Assembly: GCA_011947345.1 (NCBI GenBank)
Contig: JAAVTG010001032.1
Location: forward strand, 1-60,791
DNA length: 60,791 nt
Source of the DNA: Phytophthora quininea
Taxonomy: Eukaryota; Oomycota; Peronosporomycetes; Peronosporales; Peronosporaceae
Direction of reading: 5' to 3'
Under the pieces are notes generated by a model. The model was not told the DNA's origin. It made no database searches and saw only the letters and a program-made list of their open reading frames with translations. Numbering within the stretch: the first letter of the stretch is position 1; each line of letters opens with the position of its first letter. Made by a program: the position numbers and the translations under genes. Below, piece after piece: positions 11,059 through 21,355 of the stretch.

Positions 11059-11739
11059 CTACTCCTCCATCGGTTCCACCTTGGCCTGAGGTGGCGCCTT
11101 GCTCAACGCTTGGGATGTTGCCGTGTCAGTCGTCGTTCTCTCCGTTGCAGCAGCCACAGCAGCGTCTTTGACAGCTTGTGGGATCGCGCGGAACTGCTTG
11201 TATTCGTCCTTGGACAGCAACGACTCCTGAATCTCAGCAACCTCCACCTTCTTGGGCTGAATAATCACGAGGTATCCGTCGGACTGGTGTTTTTGCTTCA
11301 GCAGTTCCGGTTCCGTCTGCAAACGCTCGTTGACTTCGATCAGAGCGCCGCGGATGCAGCTGTAGAGTGTGAATTCCTTGCCGTTCTTGCACTTGATGAC
11401 ACACAGCACTGTGTTGGGCAGCATGAAGCGTCCTCCTTTCTTTTTTGCCCGTGACTCGACTCTCCAACACATTCTGTGTAAACTCGACGCTCTCGACCTC
11501 TTCCTGCATGACTGGATGGGACGCTGCAACCCCACGATACACAGTCGGTTCGAGTGCATGTGCACGTATTGGTCCTCCATCGTTTTGCCTTTCGTGTCGC
11601 ACGAGAACATCTCGGTGTAGTAGCGCTCGATCATCGTTCCTCTGCGCTTGGAGGTCACTGCGCCAGCATCTGCCGTCTGGAACTGCTCCTCTGCTCGATG
11701 GATGGCCTGCTCCCGGATGAGTCTCCGCTGCGCTGCCAC
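11059..11739 (-). CDS. ABITRAM: Abitram (FAM206A/Simiate) family protein
   Basis: Conserved eukaryotic protein of the actin-binding transcription modulator family; the fold resembles biotinyl/lipoyl domains. Diagnostic stretches are IERYYTEMFSCDTKGK, EDQYVHMHSNRLCIVG, RGALIEVNERL and DGYLVIIQPKK. These lie in the order and spacing of human Abitram, followed by a LLSKDEYKQF helix. The stretch between IVG and GGRFML (about 11430-11530) is read in the wrong frame by two compensating one-base slips. The adjacent frame gives ASHPVMQEEVESVEF, which fits the family. The tail is low-complexity. The cellular role in oomycetes is unknown. Confidence 0.8.
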   Translation of the reverse strand: MAAQRRLIREQAIHRAEEQFQTADAGAVTSKRRGTMIERYYTEMFSCDTKGKTMEDQYVHMHSNRLCIVGLQRPIQSCRKRSRASSLHRMCWRVESRAKKKGGRFMLPNTVLCVIKCKNGKEFTLYSCIRGALIEVNERLQTEPELLKQKHQSDGYLVIIQPKKVEVAEIQESLLSKDEYKQFRAIPQAVKDAAVAAATERTTTDTATSQALSKAPPQAKVEPMEE

Positions 11740-11799
11740 TGAGTGGGGCCCTACATCCTGGATCTCCTCTCTGCATCACGTTGGCGATTGATTAGTACA

Positions 11800-12048
11800 C
11801 TACTGCTGGAGAGCTTTGCGCCATTGCACGCACCGGCCGTGGGCGTATTTGCAGTTGGGAAATGGGCAGCCTCCAGGCTTGTCAAAGTGCTTGCACAGGG
11901 CGCTCTTGCGCATGCGCTCGCGACGCTCCACGCGGCGCTTCTTGGGAGCTGGCGAGGATGGCGTGGAGGTTGTTGGTGCAGACGTATCTGTGATCGTCGT
12001 CGCTGGCGCAGGAGGCGCAGGAGCAGCAGCCACCGGCATCGTTGCCAT
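11800..12048 (-). CDS. Small CCCH zinc-finger protein
   Basis: 82-residue protein starting MATMPVAAA. It has a low-complexity Ala/Pro/Thr half, a basic patch (KKRRVERRERMRK) and a single CCCH finger: C-KHFDKPGG-C-PFPN-C-KYA-H. Such fingers usually bind RNA, and the basic patch could be a nuclear signal. The frame stays open upstream to 12177, so a longer start is possible, but the ATG at 12048 sits before the alanine-rich start and is preferred. Close packing with ATP23 leaves about 130 bases for its promoter. Confidence 0.6.
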   Translation of the reverse strand: MATMPVAAAPAPPAPATTITDTSAPTTSTPSSPAPKKRRVERRERMRKSALCKHFDKPGGCPFPNCKYAHGRCVQWRKALQQ

Positions 12049-12176
12049 GCTGATGAAAAAATGTTTTTGTCTCGACCAACCAAAAAACTTCAAATCGTTG
12101 TCTAGCAGAGGTGTGAGGATTGAGCTAGTAGATGGTTTAAAATGGCGTCGGTGGGGCGGGCTTTGATACAGACGCA

Positions 12177-13068
12177 CTACGGAATTTCTCGGTACGGCGA
12201 CACGTCGCGGTAGCAGGTGTCGAACACTTTTTCAATGCACTCGTCCACTTTGCCCTCGCACGCGCCGTTCTGCTCGATGGACAGCTTCGCTCTCCGTCGT
12301 GTGCACATCTGCGTACAGCACGACAAGCGATGGATCAATAAACGCTCGTACTGGGACCCACACGGACACATATTTTAATACCTGGTGCTGCTTGCTCACG
12401 TTGAAGTTCTTGCGGAAAAACTCGTACTTCCAGTTGCAGTCTCCGCTGAGCGCCGCCGCACGAATCTGCAACGAGACAGCCAACACAAACGAACCGTCAG
12501 TATGAACCGAGCACAGGTCTGCCAGCCCATTCGCCTGGCAGCCCCAGCCACCGACCTCACTGCAGGCGTGATGCTCGCAGTTGTTCCAGTCGATCTTGTT
12601 GCGGCAGTGGTCGAACGCGTGGATTAGCTCGTGGGCCATGGTGCGGTCCATCCACTCCTGATCCGGGATGTGGTTCTGGCACAGCACGACCTGCAGCAAC
12701 AGCACCAGCAACAGTCAACCATCGTCTCCTCCCTCCTCTTCCTTTGTAGGGCACCGTCACCCACCCCAGGCTTGCCATTGTCATCCAGGTGGAAGCCACC
12801 GTTGATCTGTCCGTCGCAGTCTACGCTGGAGAAGAATCCGCTCTCCAAGGCGCAGCCCATCTTCTCCATCATGTCCACCAGGAACGAAACGCGTGGACCT
12901 GCTCGGATAAAACGTGTCAATTTCGGTCGAACGAGCGCCATCCTGCTCAGCGATGGATGTACATTTGGTCAGCGCCTTCTCGCGCATGTCCTCGCACTTC
13001 TGGTGGCGCTCCGCCTCTTCGTCCTTGGGCGCGGCCGCGCCGGCGAAGCTCTTCTTGAGCGCCTCCAT
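12177..13068 (-). CDS. ATP23: Mitochondrial inner membrane metalloprotease ATP23
   Basis: Intermembrane-space protease and chaperone for ATP synthase assembly. The zinc site is MAHELIHAFDHC (HExxH), preceded by MEKMGCALESGFF and VVLCQN. It is followed by CEHHACSE, then AAALSGDCNWKYEFFR, and a Cys-rich end (CEGKVDECIEKVFDTCYRD), all typical of ATP23. The gene starts MEALKKSFAGAAAP and has several short introns. Between the DGAR and PRVSFLVDMM codons, the best join needs an intron of only 34 bases (GTTCGA...GAGCAG, about 12898-12931). A frameshift is the alternative reading. Conserved Cys residues suggest disulfide-relay import, as in the family. Confidence 0.88.
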
Positions 13069-13327
13069 TTGACTGGATTGACGATTGCCGTCCCCGTGGA
13101 AATCGATATTGACTTTCGAGAACCAACGTGGGGCTCTAATGAACAAGAGGCAACCAAAGGTGATCAAAAGGATGCGTGAATACGATTGCAATGGCCGATC
13201 GGGTAAAGTTCGGCGCTACATACTCGTCTAACGGAGGGCTGCGCAGCAGGACGCAAGTCGACGCTACCAAATGGGACTCGGTCCGTGCTGCAAAAAGCAG
13301 TCGAAAATCGACGCGCTGCCCATTTCT

Positions 13328-13934
13328 CTATTCCAGTTCCACGACGGCACCGACCGCCTTGAGCTTTTCGATAAGTTCGTCGGCCTCCTCCTTCTTCACG
13401 TCCTTCTTTAATGTACTGGGGGCGCCCTCAACGAGCTCCTTGGCCTCCTTCAGACCCAGTCCGGTAATGGCGCGCACCTCCTTGATAACCTTAATCTTGC
13501 TCTTGGCGTCGAAGCTGGCCAGTTTGACGTCGAACGCGGTCTTCTCCTCCTTGGCCTCCTCGGCAGCGGGAGCGGCACCTCCAGCAGCGCCGCCGCCGCC
13601 AAAGCCGACCTGGAAAGCGGACTCGGCGATGCCGAACTTGGTCTGCACAAATGAAAACAAGAGTTAGCCACTTAACTCAAGCAATGCCTAGATAACAGTC
13701 TGCGCAATGCCGACGTACCTGGATGGCGTGCGAGAGCTCGGCAATCTCCACCATGTTGAGGTCGAGGATCTGGTCCAGCACAGTCTGCACCTTGGGGCTC
13801 AGCGCCAGCTCCTCCGCCGCGGTCTTGGGGGCCTCCTCGGTCGAGAAGAAGGCGACCTGGCTCAGGCGAGAGCTGCTGACGACCGACCGGCGCGCCGCGC
13901 TGCGCAGCGCCGCTCGAGACACACGCGAGAGCAT
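13328..13934 (-). CDS. MRPL12: Mitochondrial ribosomal protein bL12m
   Basis: Stalk protein of the mitochondrial large ribosomal subunit that recruits translation factors. Exon 1 encodes an Arg/Ser-rich, acid-free presequence ([16 protein letters not shown]), then the dimerisation helices ([23 protein letters not shown]). After an intron at 13643-13718 comes a Gly/Ala hinge and the C-terminal domain: [36 protein letters not shown] and [18 protein letters not shown]. Total about 177 residues, normal for bL12m. The ATG at 13934 is chosen because it opens the presequence; an upstream in-frame ATG would add non-presequence residues. Confidence 0.93.
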
Positions 13935-14267
13935 TCTTGACGGGGACAGAGAGACGGGCGTTTGCGGCCACAAGCAGCTTTGGGCTTGGGCGTCGTCTCC
14001 GCGGCCACGAACCAGTCACGACCGCTAAAACGTAACTTGGACTTGATCTCCGTCTAAATTCATGTATCCATTCTTCCTTTTAACGCAAGAGCAGGAATCC
14101 AAACGAGAGAGCGTGCGTCGTAAAACTGTCTTTGAAGACGTACAAATCGGAGTCTGAATCGCGACGGGATTGGCCGAAAAGATAAATCGCGACGGAATTT
14201 CGACCAACCGGCCGATTGAGCCACGTGGAGCTTGGGGGATACGCGCAGATCCCAGACTTCCGTCGCA
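13935..14267. promoter_or_regulatory. Divergent promoter between MRPL12 and ribophorin I
   Basis: 333 bases between outward-facing starts. An open minus-strand frame over it is a shadow of the RPN1 gene. No specific motif is assigned. Confidence 0.45.
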
Positions 14268-15671
14268 ATGGCCACGACCCGATGCCTGCGCGCGCTGCTG
14301 CTGGCGGCCGCGGGCCTCGTCGCCGCCAACGCCGAGATCGTCAACGAGCTGGCCAAGCGCACCTTCGACCTGACGCACCACGTGGTGCGCGAGCACACCG
14401 AGTTCCAGTTCAAGGACGATGCGGCCGACGTCTCTGAGTACTCGGTGGCGGTGCCCAAGGCGATGGACCAGCACCTGGCCTACGTGTCCGCCAAGTGCGG
14501 CAAGAGCGCATGCGACATTGTCCCCACTTCGGATGCGCAGGGCCCTGAAGGCGTGGCGCTGTACAGCGTCAAGCTCAACGAGGCGGTGCCCAAGGGCGAG
14601 ACCGGCTCCGTCAAGGTCACGGCCTACTTCACGCGCGTGCTGACGCCCTACCCGGCCGAGATCACCCAGAAGGAGGACCAACTCGTGCTGTTCGACGCCA
14701 TCCACCTCGTGACCTCGCCCTACGCCACCAAGACGCAGACCACCAAGCTCAAACTGCCCTCGGGCAACGTCGAGAGCATCCGCGCCGCCGAACCCGTGAA
14801 CCGCAAGGGATCGGTCGTCACGCTCGGACCGTACACGGACATTGAAGCGTTCGCTGCTGGTGTTGACGCCGCCCCACTCTCTGTGCACTACAAGAACCAC
14901 GCGCCGTTCATGACGGTGACCAAGCTTACTCGTGAGATTGAAGTGTCCATGTGGGGCAGAGTCTCCTTCGAGGAAGTGTACGACCTGGAGCATACAGGCG
15001 CGAAGCTCAAGGGAGGATTCTCGCGCTTCGACTACATGCAGCTACACCAGCGCAGCGCCTCGTTCCACGAGATGCACGCGCACCTGCCCAAGGACTCAGT
15101 CAACGTGTACTACCGCGACCAGATCGGCAATATCTCGACGTCGCGCCTTCGCCCCGCTGGCCGCACGGGCTCGCACATGGACTTGGAGTTCAAGCCGCGC
15201 TTCCCGATCTTCGGCGGCTGGAAGAGTCAGTGGTACCTCGGCTACTCGGTGCCGACCCACTCGGTGCTGACCCACGTGGGCAGCCAGTTCAAGCTCGAAG
15301 TTGACTTTTCCACCTCTGTGCAGGGAGCCTCGGTGGACGACCTGACTGTGAAGGTGATTCTGCCCGAGGGCGCCACCAACGTGCAGGTGAAGGTGCCTTT
15401 CAGCCTGGACGGCACGAGCGAGACGACCCGCCAGACGTACCTGGACACCGCCGCGATCGGCCGACCTGTGGTGATTCTGGACAAGAAGAACGTGGTGGCT
15501 GCCCATAACGTGCCATTCGAGGTTACGTTCGACTTCCCGCAGCGATTCATGCTGCACGAGCCCCTGCTGCTTGTGTCGGCCTTCCTGGCCTTTTTCATTC
15601 TGTGCATGGTGCTCTTCCGCCTGGACTTCAGCATCGCAAAGAAGCCTGCACAGAAGAAGAAGACGGAGTAA
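14268..15671 (+). CDS. RPN1: Ribophorin I, OST1 subunit of oligosaccharyltransferase
   Basis: ER membrane subunit of the complex that N-glycosylates nascent proteins. A single exon of 467 codons. Residues 1-22 are a signal peptide (CLRALLLAAAGLVAANA). The luminal part has family motifs: AKRTFDLTHHVVREH, VKVTAYFTRVLTPYPAEI, HYKNHAPFMTVTKLTREIEV, GGFSRFDYM, LPKDSVNVYYRDQIGNIS and PRFPIFGGWKSQWYLGY. Near the C-terminus is one membrane segment (PLLLVSAFLAFFILCMVLF) and a short Lys-rich cytosolic tail. The upstream in-frame ATG at 14232 would put 12 residues before the signal peptide, so 14268 is preferred. Unlike many neighbours its frame is unbroken. Confidence 0.95.
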   Translation: MATTRCLRALLLAAAGLVAANAEIVNELAKRTFDLTHHVVREHTEFQFKDDAADVSEYSVAVPKAMDQHLAYVSAKCGKSACDIVPTSDAQGPEGVALYSVKLNEAVPKGETGSVKVTAYFTRVLTPYPAEITQKEDQLVLFDAIHLVTSPYATKTQTTKLKLPSGNVESIRAAEPVNRKGSVVTLGPYTDIEAFAAGVDAAPLSVHYKNHAPFMTVTKLTREIEVSMWGRVSFEEVYDLEHTGAKLKGGFSRFDYMQLHQRSASFHEMHAHLPKDSVNVYYRDQIGNISTSRLRPAGRTGSHMDLEFKPRFPIFGGWKSQWYLGYSVPTHSVLTHVGSQFKLEVDFSTSVQGASVDDLTVKVILPEGATNVQVKVPFSLDGTSETTRQTYLDTAAIGRPVVILDKKNVVAAHNVPFEVTFDFPQRFMLHEPLLLVSAFLAFFILCMVLFRLDFSIAKKPAQKKKTE

Positions 15672-15950
15672 GTTGGTGTGGGTGGGAACTTTTAGATGCT
15701 CAGTCGAGTAACGTGTGCTAAACAGCGAAATCGTCTTTGACTTGCATGCTGGTGTTTGTTGGTCCATAGCCACAGCAACAAAAGAAGAGGAAAAATGTGT
15801 TGTAGCAGTGAGTGCAGTAATCTTTCATTGCGTTTTGCTAATGGCGTCCCCAGGTCAAACAGGTCTGTCAACAGCTAGAAGCTCCAGCCAGCAAACCCCA
15901 CAAGTGGCACCTGCTGACTAGCAGAGCGGCGCAAAAGCCTCGAAAGAGAC

Positions 15951-17119
15951 TTAAGCACGGTTCTGGCGAGCGAGAGGGCCCATCCACTTGGCCTTCTCGT
16001 CGGCGGTCTGGAAGCGACCGTGACCGAACTTGGACGAGGTATCGATGAACTTGAGGTTGATCTGCTCCAGGGCCGAGCGCTTGGTGTGCACCAGCAGCGA
16101 CTTGCGGAGGGTAAGCACGCGCTTCTTGGTGCCAACGATGGCGCCCTTGATCATGAGCCAGTCCTCGTTCACCACACCGTAGTGAGGGAAGCCACCCAGA
16201 GGGGTGATGTCCTTCTCCGTCAGGTCCTGCTCCGTCATGCACGACTTCTTGTCACCAGCGGCACCAATGCGGTAGATCTTCTTGTTGATCTCCGTACGGT
16301 GGTGGTAACCGTGCTGACCGGCGCGCGGCACCGTGAAGCGAACGCGCGACGGGTGCCAGGCACCGATACAGGCGACCTTGCGCAGACCACGGTGGGTCTT
16401 ACGCGGCAGGCGGGTGACACCCCAACGGGTGATGACGCCCTCGATACCGTGACCCTTGGTGACACCGCAGATGTCGATCATCTCGTCCTTGGCGAACACG
16501 GCCGTGACGGGCACCTGCTTCTCGAAGAGCGACTTGGCGAAGTCCACCTTGTCGGCCACCGAGCCGCCGTTGACCTGCACCTCGAGGAGGTGGGCCTTCT
16601 TCTGGCGCAGGTTGACCTTGCGGATCTGCGTGTGGGCGATGACGCGCACGACCTGGCAGTATTTCTTGATGCGGTTGAGCTCGTTCTCGATCTCAGCCGG
16701 AGCCGTCTGGTACTTCTTGGCGTACTTGGTGAAGGCTTTGCGCTTCGACTTGTACCAGTTCTTGTAGAAGCGACGCTTGACCTCCTCGCTCAAGTGCTCG
16801 GCGAACACCGTCGTGAGCGTGCGCAGGCCGCGCGGGGTCTCCAGGTAGCCGACCACACCGATGACGACCATGGGGGCGTCTCCACGATGGACACGGGCTC
16901 CACGATCTCCTTCTTGTGCACCTTGGAGCCAGGGCGGTCTACCTCACGCACGATGTGCGTCATGCCGGCCTTGTAGCCCATGAAGGCCGTGAGGTGCGGC
17001 GCCTTGGACGCGTCATCGCGCGGGAACTTGCGAACGCGGCCGCGGTGGTGCTTAGTGCGCTTCTTGGGCAGGAAACCCAGGTGGCCGTGACGCGGGGCCT
17101 CGAACTTACGGTGACCCAT
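15951..17119 (-). CDS. RPL3: 60S ribosomal protein uL3
   Basis: Core large-subunit protein near the peptidyl transferase centre. It starts [20 protein letters not shown] and continues with [27 protein letters not shown], then [44 protein letters not shown] and AWHPSRV, all highly conserved. About 389 residues, the normal length. The frame breaks once, in the C run at 16872-16876 (five Gs on the plus strand). Six would restore ETPPMVVIG. Because RPL3 is essential and nearly invariant, this break is best explained as sequence error. Confidence 0.97.
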
Positions 17120-17293
17120 GGCTGAAAGATGCGAGAGCTACTGCAAAACTCAAAGTGGCGGCCAGTCTGCCCCATGCGCCTTGGCGATCAAGCACAGCCA
17201 GTCAGTCCGAAATCGGACTTAAGAGGGAGACGGCACTAAAGCCGGGTAAAAACTCTACCAATAGCAACATTGCAGAGCTTTATTGCGGAGACG

Positions 17294-18875
17294 ATGGATC
17301 CGTTGGAGGCCATCCTGGCGTCCATGGCGCAGGCCACGGGCAACGTGACGCAGCCTGCCCAGAAAGACAAGCCACAGGAGAAGCAGGATGCAGCTGCTAC
17401 TACAAGAAAGAAGCGCGCACGAGACGCTCCGCTGTCGACAACTGCAGCCTCTGGCATCTGGAACCCGCAGCAGGAGATGCCGCTGGACGCCACCACGCTC
17501 ACAAAGCTGAAAGACGCGGCCAAAAGCCACACCGTGAACGCTTCCATGGAGATCGCGAGGCAGCAGACGGTGCGCGCACTCTGCAACAAGATCCGCAAGG
17601 CCAGCGAGGACTTGGGCATCGGCAAACTGCCCAACTCGGCCTACGAGACGTGGCAGTTCACGTCCAAGCTGACGGTTGCAGAGCACGACCCATTGATCCC
17701 ACACGGCGACAGCGACTACAGCGGCCTCTTCGAGGAGTTGCGCAAGGCTGGAGCAACCAAGTCTGGCGCCACCAAGAAGTGCAAGGCCCTAACACGCGAG
17801 TCCGAGAAGTTGCTGCGCAAGTTTTCGCAGCAGAATTTTGTGGCTGGCAAGAAAAAACATGTGCAGGTGGCGGTTGCAGAAGACGGCTTGCACCAGCTCA
17901 CGTACGGCCATTCCAGTGTCAAGCTGAGCGCAGACCACTATGCAAAGCTGCGCGAGACGTATGCTCGCAAGCAGGGACTTGGCGGCGATGGGTCGAGCAT
18001 GGCGGTCAAACAAAAGCGCGAGTTTGAAAGCGCGTTGTTCTGTTTGCTGCTGCGTTACGATTCGCTGGACGGAGGAGGTTTCCAGGTAAGCGAAGATTGC
18101 ACTATTAGATGGTATTGTTCAAATTATTGATTGTCGTGGCAGGCTGCTCTGAACGAGGAGTGTTTCGACGTGCTGCTGCAGCACTTCGACTGCAAGATGG
18201 AGTGTTTCGCATCTCCTTTGAACTGTCGCTACTCTCGTTTCTGTAGCGCTTTCCTGGATACGGACAGTGTGTTCGGAAGCGTAGGAAGCTTCTTCGACTT
18301 CTCGCCTCGCTCGGGGTAAGTGCTACCATCTTTAATTGCGGATGCGAAGCTTAGTGCTGACTTGTGGGCTTTGCTGAGCGCAGCTGCTTTGAAGCCAATC
18401 CGCCATTCATCCCCAAGGTGATAAAGCGAATGGCAGACCACATGACTGCGCTTCTTAAGGAAGCAAACGGCCCTCTGGCCTTCATCGTCATCATCCCGGC
18501 GTGGCAGGAGACTGAGGTGCACAACTTTTCTTGATTCTAAATGCCCATACCATGTTGCTGAGTCGGAAATGTTCATGATGGCAGGGCTGGCAGCAGCTGA
18601 ATTCGAGTCGCTACAATCAAATACATCTACGCATCCCGCAGAAACAGCACGGCTACTGCGAGGGCAAACAGCAAATTCGGAAGACTCGCTGGCGTATTGC
18701 ATCGTTTGATACGAGCGTGTTCTTTTGGCAGAACGCCAAGGCATGCACCAAGTGGCCCGTAACGGAACAAGCACTGGCAGACCTCAAGCTCGCCTTTAGA
18801 TCAAAGCAAGCAGACGAGCGTGACGCTCTAGGCCTGCGAAAAGCTGGCAAGCGGGTGCGAACCGCGAAAGACTAA
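17294..18875 (+). CDS. PCIF1: PCIF1/CAPAM-type cap-specific adenosine N6-methyltransferase
   Basis: PCIF1 methylates the first transcribed adenosine (2'-O-methyl-A) next to the mRNA cap to give m6Am. The catalytic motif NPPF is present in CFEANPPFIPKVI (about 18388-18425). It follows DTDSVFGSVGSFFDF, and LAFIVIIPAWQETE and a conserved WP (TKWPVTEQ) follow. The N-terminal half has helices like the PCIF1 helical domain (KLPNSAYETWQF, RKFSQQNF). No WW domain is seen, unlike in vertebrates, so association with the polymerase tail would differ. Three GT-AG introns: 18086-18142, 18316-18383 and 18517-18584. It is divergent from RPL3, sharing a promoter interval of 174 bases. Confidence 0.88.
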
Positions 18876-19070
18876 TAGTGCTCTCGGGATTCTTCATTAT
18901 ATAGACTGCTGCTCGCATTGCAACTGGTGACTACACCCAATTCCTTCCGTCTCAATGAGCGTAATATTATGAACACTGGCTAACAAAGGAAGAACCTGTG
19001 TCCTAGCTATTATGCATCGTTTGGCGTCGTACGAGTCTCCGCTTGCAGTGCCCTGGCAGTTTGCCTGTTA

Positions 19071-19087
19071 GGGGAGTTCGGCTCCCT
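19071..19087. other. Small hairpin downstream of the Fanzor remnant
   Basis: GGGAG and CTCCC pair around a TTCGG loop, with one G-T pair extending the stem. It lies about 45 bases beyond the end of Fanzor homology on its 3' side, where TnpB/Fanzor guide RNAs are encoded. The stem is short and could be chance. Confidence 0.3.
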
Positions 19088-19131
19088 TGCATCTTGCAGA
19101 GACGAAGCACTTCCAGCCAGGAGGAGTCGAC

Positions 19132-21209
19132 TCACTGCGCAAACGCAGCAGGCCGGCCCCCGATATGAGCGGAGTCTTTAGAATGGTCAGCATTTTTGAG
19201 CAGCGTTCACGTCTCAGTTGACAAAGTTTGTTCGGCATTTCTAGGATGGACAGCGAAGCACTGCTCGGTTGGGTTTGGGCGCTTTGTAGGGCCTTGGGCG
19301 CTTTGTAGGGACTTGGGCGCAGTCGAGCATACTTCATCTCTCCGAAGCACTGACAGCATGACTTGCTGGTGCGAAATTCATCGACGTAAATGATCATTGC
19401 TCTGGCTTCGAGAGCTTTCATCATGCTTTTAACAGGACTAGGGGTGGCCCTTGATGCGAGCTCAACGAGACCAGTCGCCAAAACCAAACCAAACTTGCGT
19501 GCTAACTTTTGGCACAAGCCGCTTGGCAAAGCCAGCGAGCGCACGCTGCTTCCCGACCTTGTTGGAAAACCGCCAGTTGCGGAACGCATGGTTTGAGGAG
19601 AATTCGACCAAGAAGTCGAGCTCTCTCCAGAGTACAGAGAGGTTGTCAGCGTACGTAGCGTAGTCGTGGGTCTTATAGCTCGGCATAGCGTCAAGCGCTG
19701 CAGCATATCTTGGGTCGTCCTGTTTGAGCCGTTTGAGCCAACGCTGCTGGTCGCAGTAGCCTGCTTTGTGCCAGTACTCGCGAGAGGAGATCTCCAAGAT
19801 CTGCTTGCCATCTTTGTAGTGGCGATTCTTCTTCTTTCGTTTGCGCCTACCTCGACTTTGAAGCCAGCGATGTCGGCGGCGCCGCTTGCCTCGCAGTTGA
19901 CCTTCGCTAACGGCGGTGAGCATAGAGTGCATTCCCGGATCAACTCCGATGAAGACGTCTGGGTGATACCCGGCGGGAAGTTGATAAAACTTGGGATTAT
20001 GGGGCTGCTTGTTGTACTTGCACTTGTTCTTCAGACGCTTTTGATTTTGAGCAGCCAGCGAATGCTCGTAGTCGCTGGGTTTCCACAATAGGATTGAAGC
20101 ATCCACTCCGTCCGTCTTAATCTCACTGGCGAAGAGATGACTAGCATGGTGTTTCTTCGCGGCGGAGTCGAGGTCTCGAAAAGCATCTCCACGAAATGGC
20201 GAGCTCCGTTGGGTAGTCTCGTATCTTGATACATCAAATGCCATTCGCATGACCATCTCTTTGTTGTTCTTGGAGTGTGCATTCCGTGTAGGTCCATAAT
20301 GCATCGGTTCTTGGTCACCGCACAAACCCACGCTGTGCCTCTGTAAAACGTGGGCGCACAGGTTGTGAAGAGAGCTAGCATTGATGGTAATGTGATGTGG
20401 TACAAACGTCTTGGTGTGTGGCAGCAAGGAAAACGAGAGTACGCCCTTTTCTCGAGGAGCGTCAAGTTGTCGCTCCACCACCACCCTCAGAATCTCTCGC
20501 AAGCGACCCACCAAGTAAGTCGTGTTTCCAAATAATCTTCGTTTCGTCAGAATCATGCCCAACATCATTCTCACCGTCGTTGCTTGCTCTCCTACAGGAC
20601 CACTATCATCTTGATAAAATATCTCCTTGATAATGCAACCGGTCTGCCTTGAATTGGTGCCGTACTTGATGGTAATGTACCTGCACAGACGCTTGATAAA
20701 CGGCAAGACTGCGTTTTTTTTTGCGTTGATCTCCATCTGCGTCGACAGGTCGTGCAGCAGCGAGCTGTAATACTTCATCATCACAGGACTATACTGCTGG
20801 GAGCGGTGCCGGTTGATCTTGTACTCGTAGATCGTTTGAAGCAGCCGATACTTTGCTTCGACCTCCATGCCTTGGTCGGTGTGAATGTGATCACGCACAG
20901 GAGGGGACCAACAGAGCCATCCGCTCGCTTTTGCAGCATCTCGGTACAGCACATGTAAAAGAAATCGTCAGTTAGATCTGGGGAGCACAAACCAGTGGTG
21001 CAGCACTTCAACATGTAAAGATTAGCCACGTGCCAAGCCTCCGCCGCGATTTTGTGAAGAGCCTTGGCAGTCGCCTCGATCTCTTCTCGCGGCAGATCGT
21101 CCGAGCAGACCTGGTTAAGCAGGTCTGGTTGAGCCTGTAGATCACGGAGGTGTACGCATGTGACTTGCTCCACAGCAACTCCTCGAGGGTAAGAGCTCGC
21201 CGATGCATG
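19132..21209 (-). pseudogene. Decayed Fanzor (eukaryotic TnpB-like RNA-guided nuclease)
   Basis: Fanzors are eukaryotic relatives of transposon TnpB that cut DNA under RNA guidance. The N-terminal helical part reads LHKIAAEAWHVANLYMLKCC and EAKYRLLQTIYEYK. RuvC-I is FIGVDPGMHSMLTAV, with the Asp at 19939-19941. The FGDWSR motif comes next, then SPVKSMMKALEARA and VDEFRTSKSCCQC, with the Glu at 19377-19379. The last zinc ribbon and RuvC-III are recognisable as RCPS-KCRTNFVN-DVNAA, with the Asp at 19211-19213. Lesions: TGA at 19462-19464, TAG at 19241-19243, TGA at 19214-19216, a 19-base tandem duplication at 19275-19312, a +1 in the run at 19441-19444, and a -1 near 20890. The lesions include stops and a duplication, so this is real decay, unlike the run-only slips of nearby genes. 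I found no terminal repeats or target duplication. Confidence 0.85.
19275..19312. repeat. 19-base tandem duplication inside the Fanzor zinc-ribbon linker
   Basis: TTGGGCGCTTTGTAGGG occurs at 19275-19291 and 19294-19310, and a third partial copy starts at 19313. Removing one 19-base copy restores the frame into the terminal RCP zinc-ribbon motif. Confidence 0.9.
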
Positions 21210-21355
21210 GGCTGACGAGCTCCCCGCAAAGCTTGTTGTGGGAGTCAGATGGCAAGACCGAAAGTGAGCACTGCCCACCCACTACAGCAAGTGGCTTCGC
21301 AATGATTCTGTTTTCATGAGACGTGTGTAATCCTAAATTTTGTATTAAGTCGTTA

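Noticed and set aside
14025..14993. 322-codon frame antisense to ribophorin I
   Set aside because: Antisense shadow rich in Arg, Gly and Val, with no motif; ribophorin I on the other strand is unambiguous.
16020..16976. 318-codon frame antisense to RPL3
   Set aside because: Mirror of the highly biased RPL3 codons; Leu/Val/Asp-rich without a recognisable domain.
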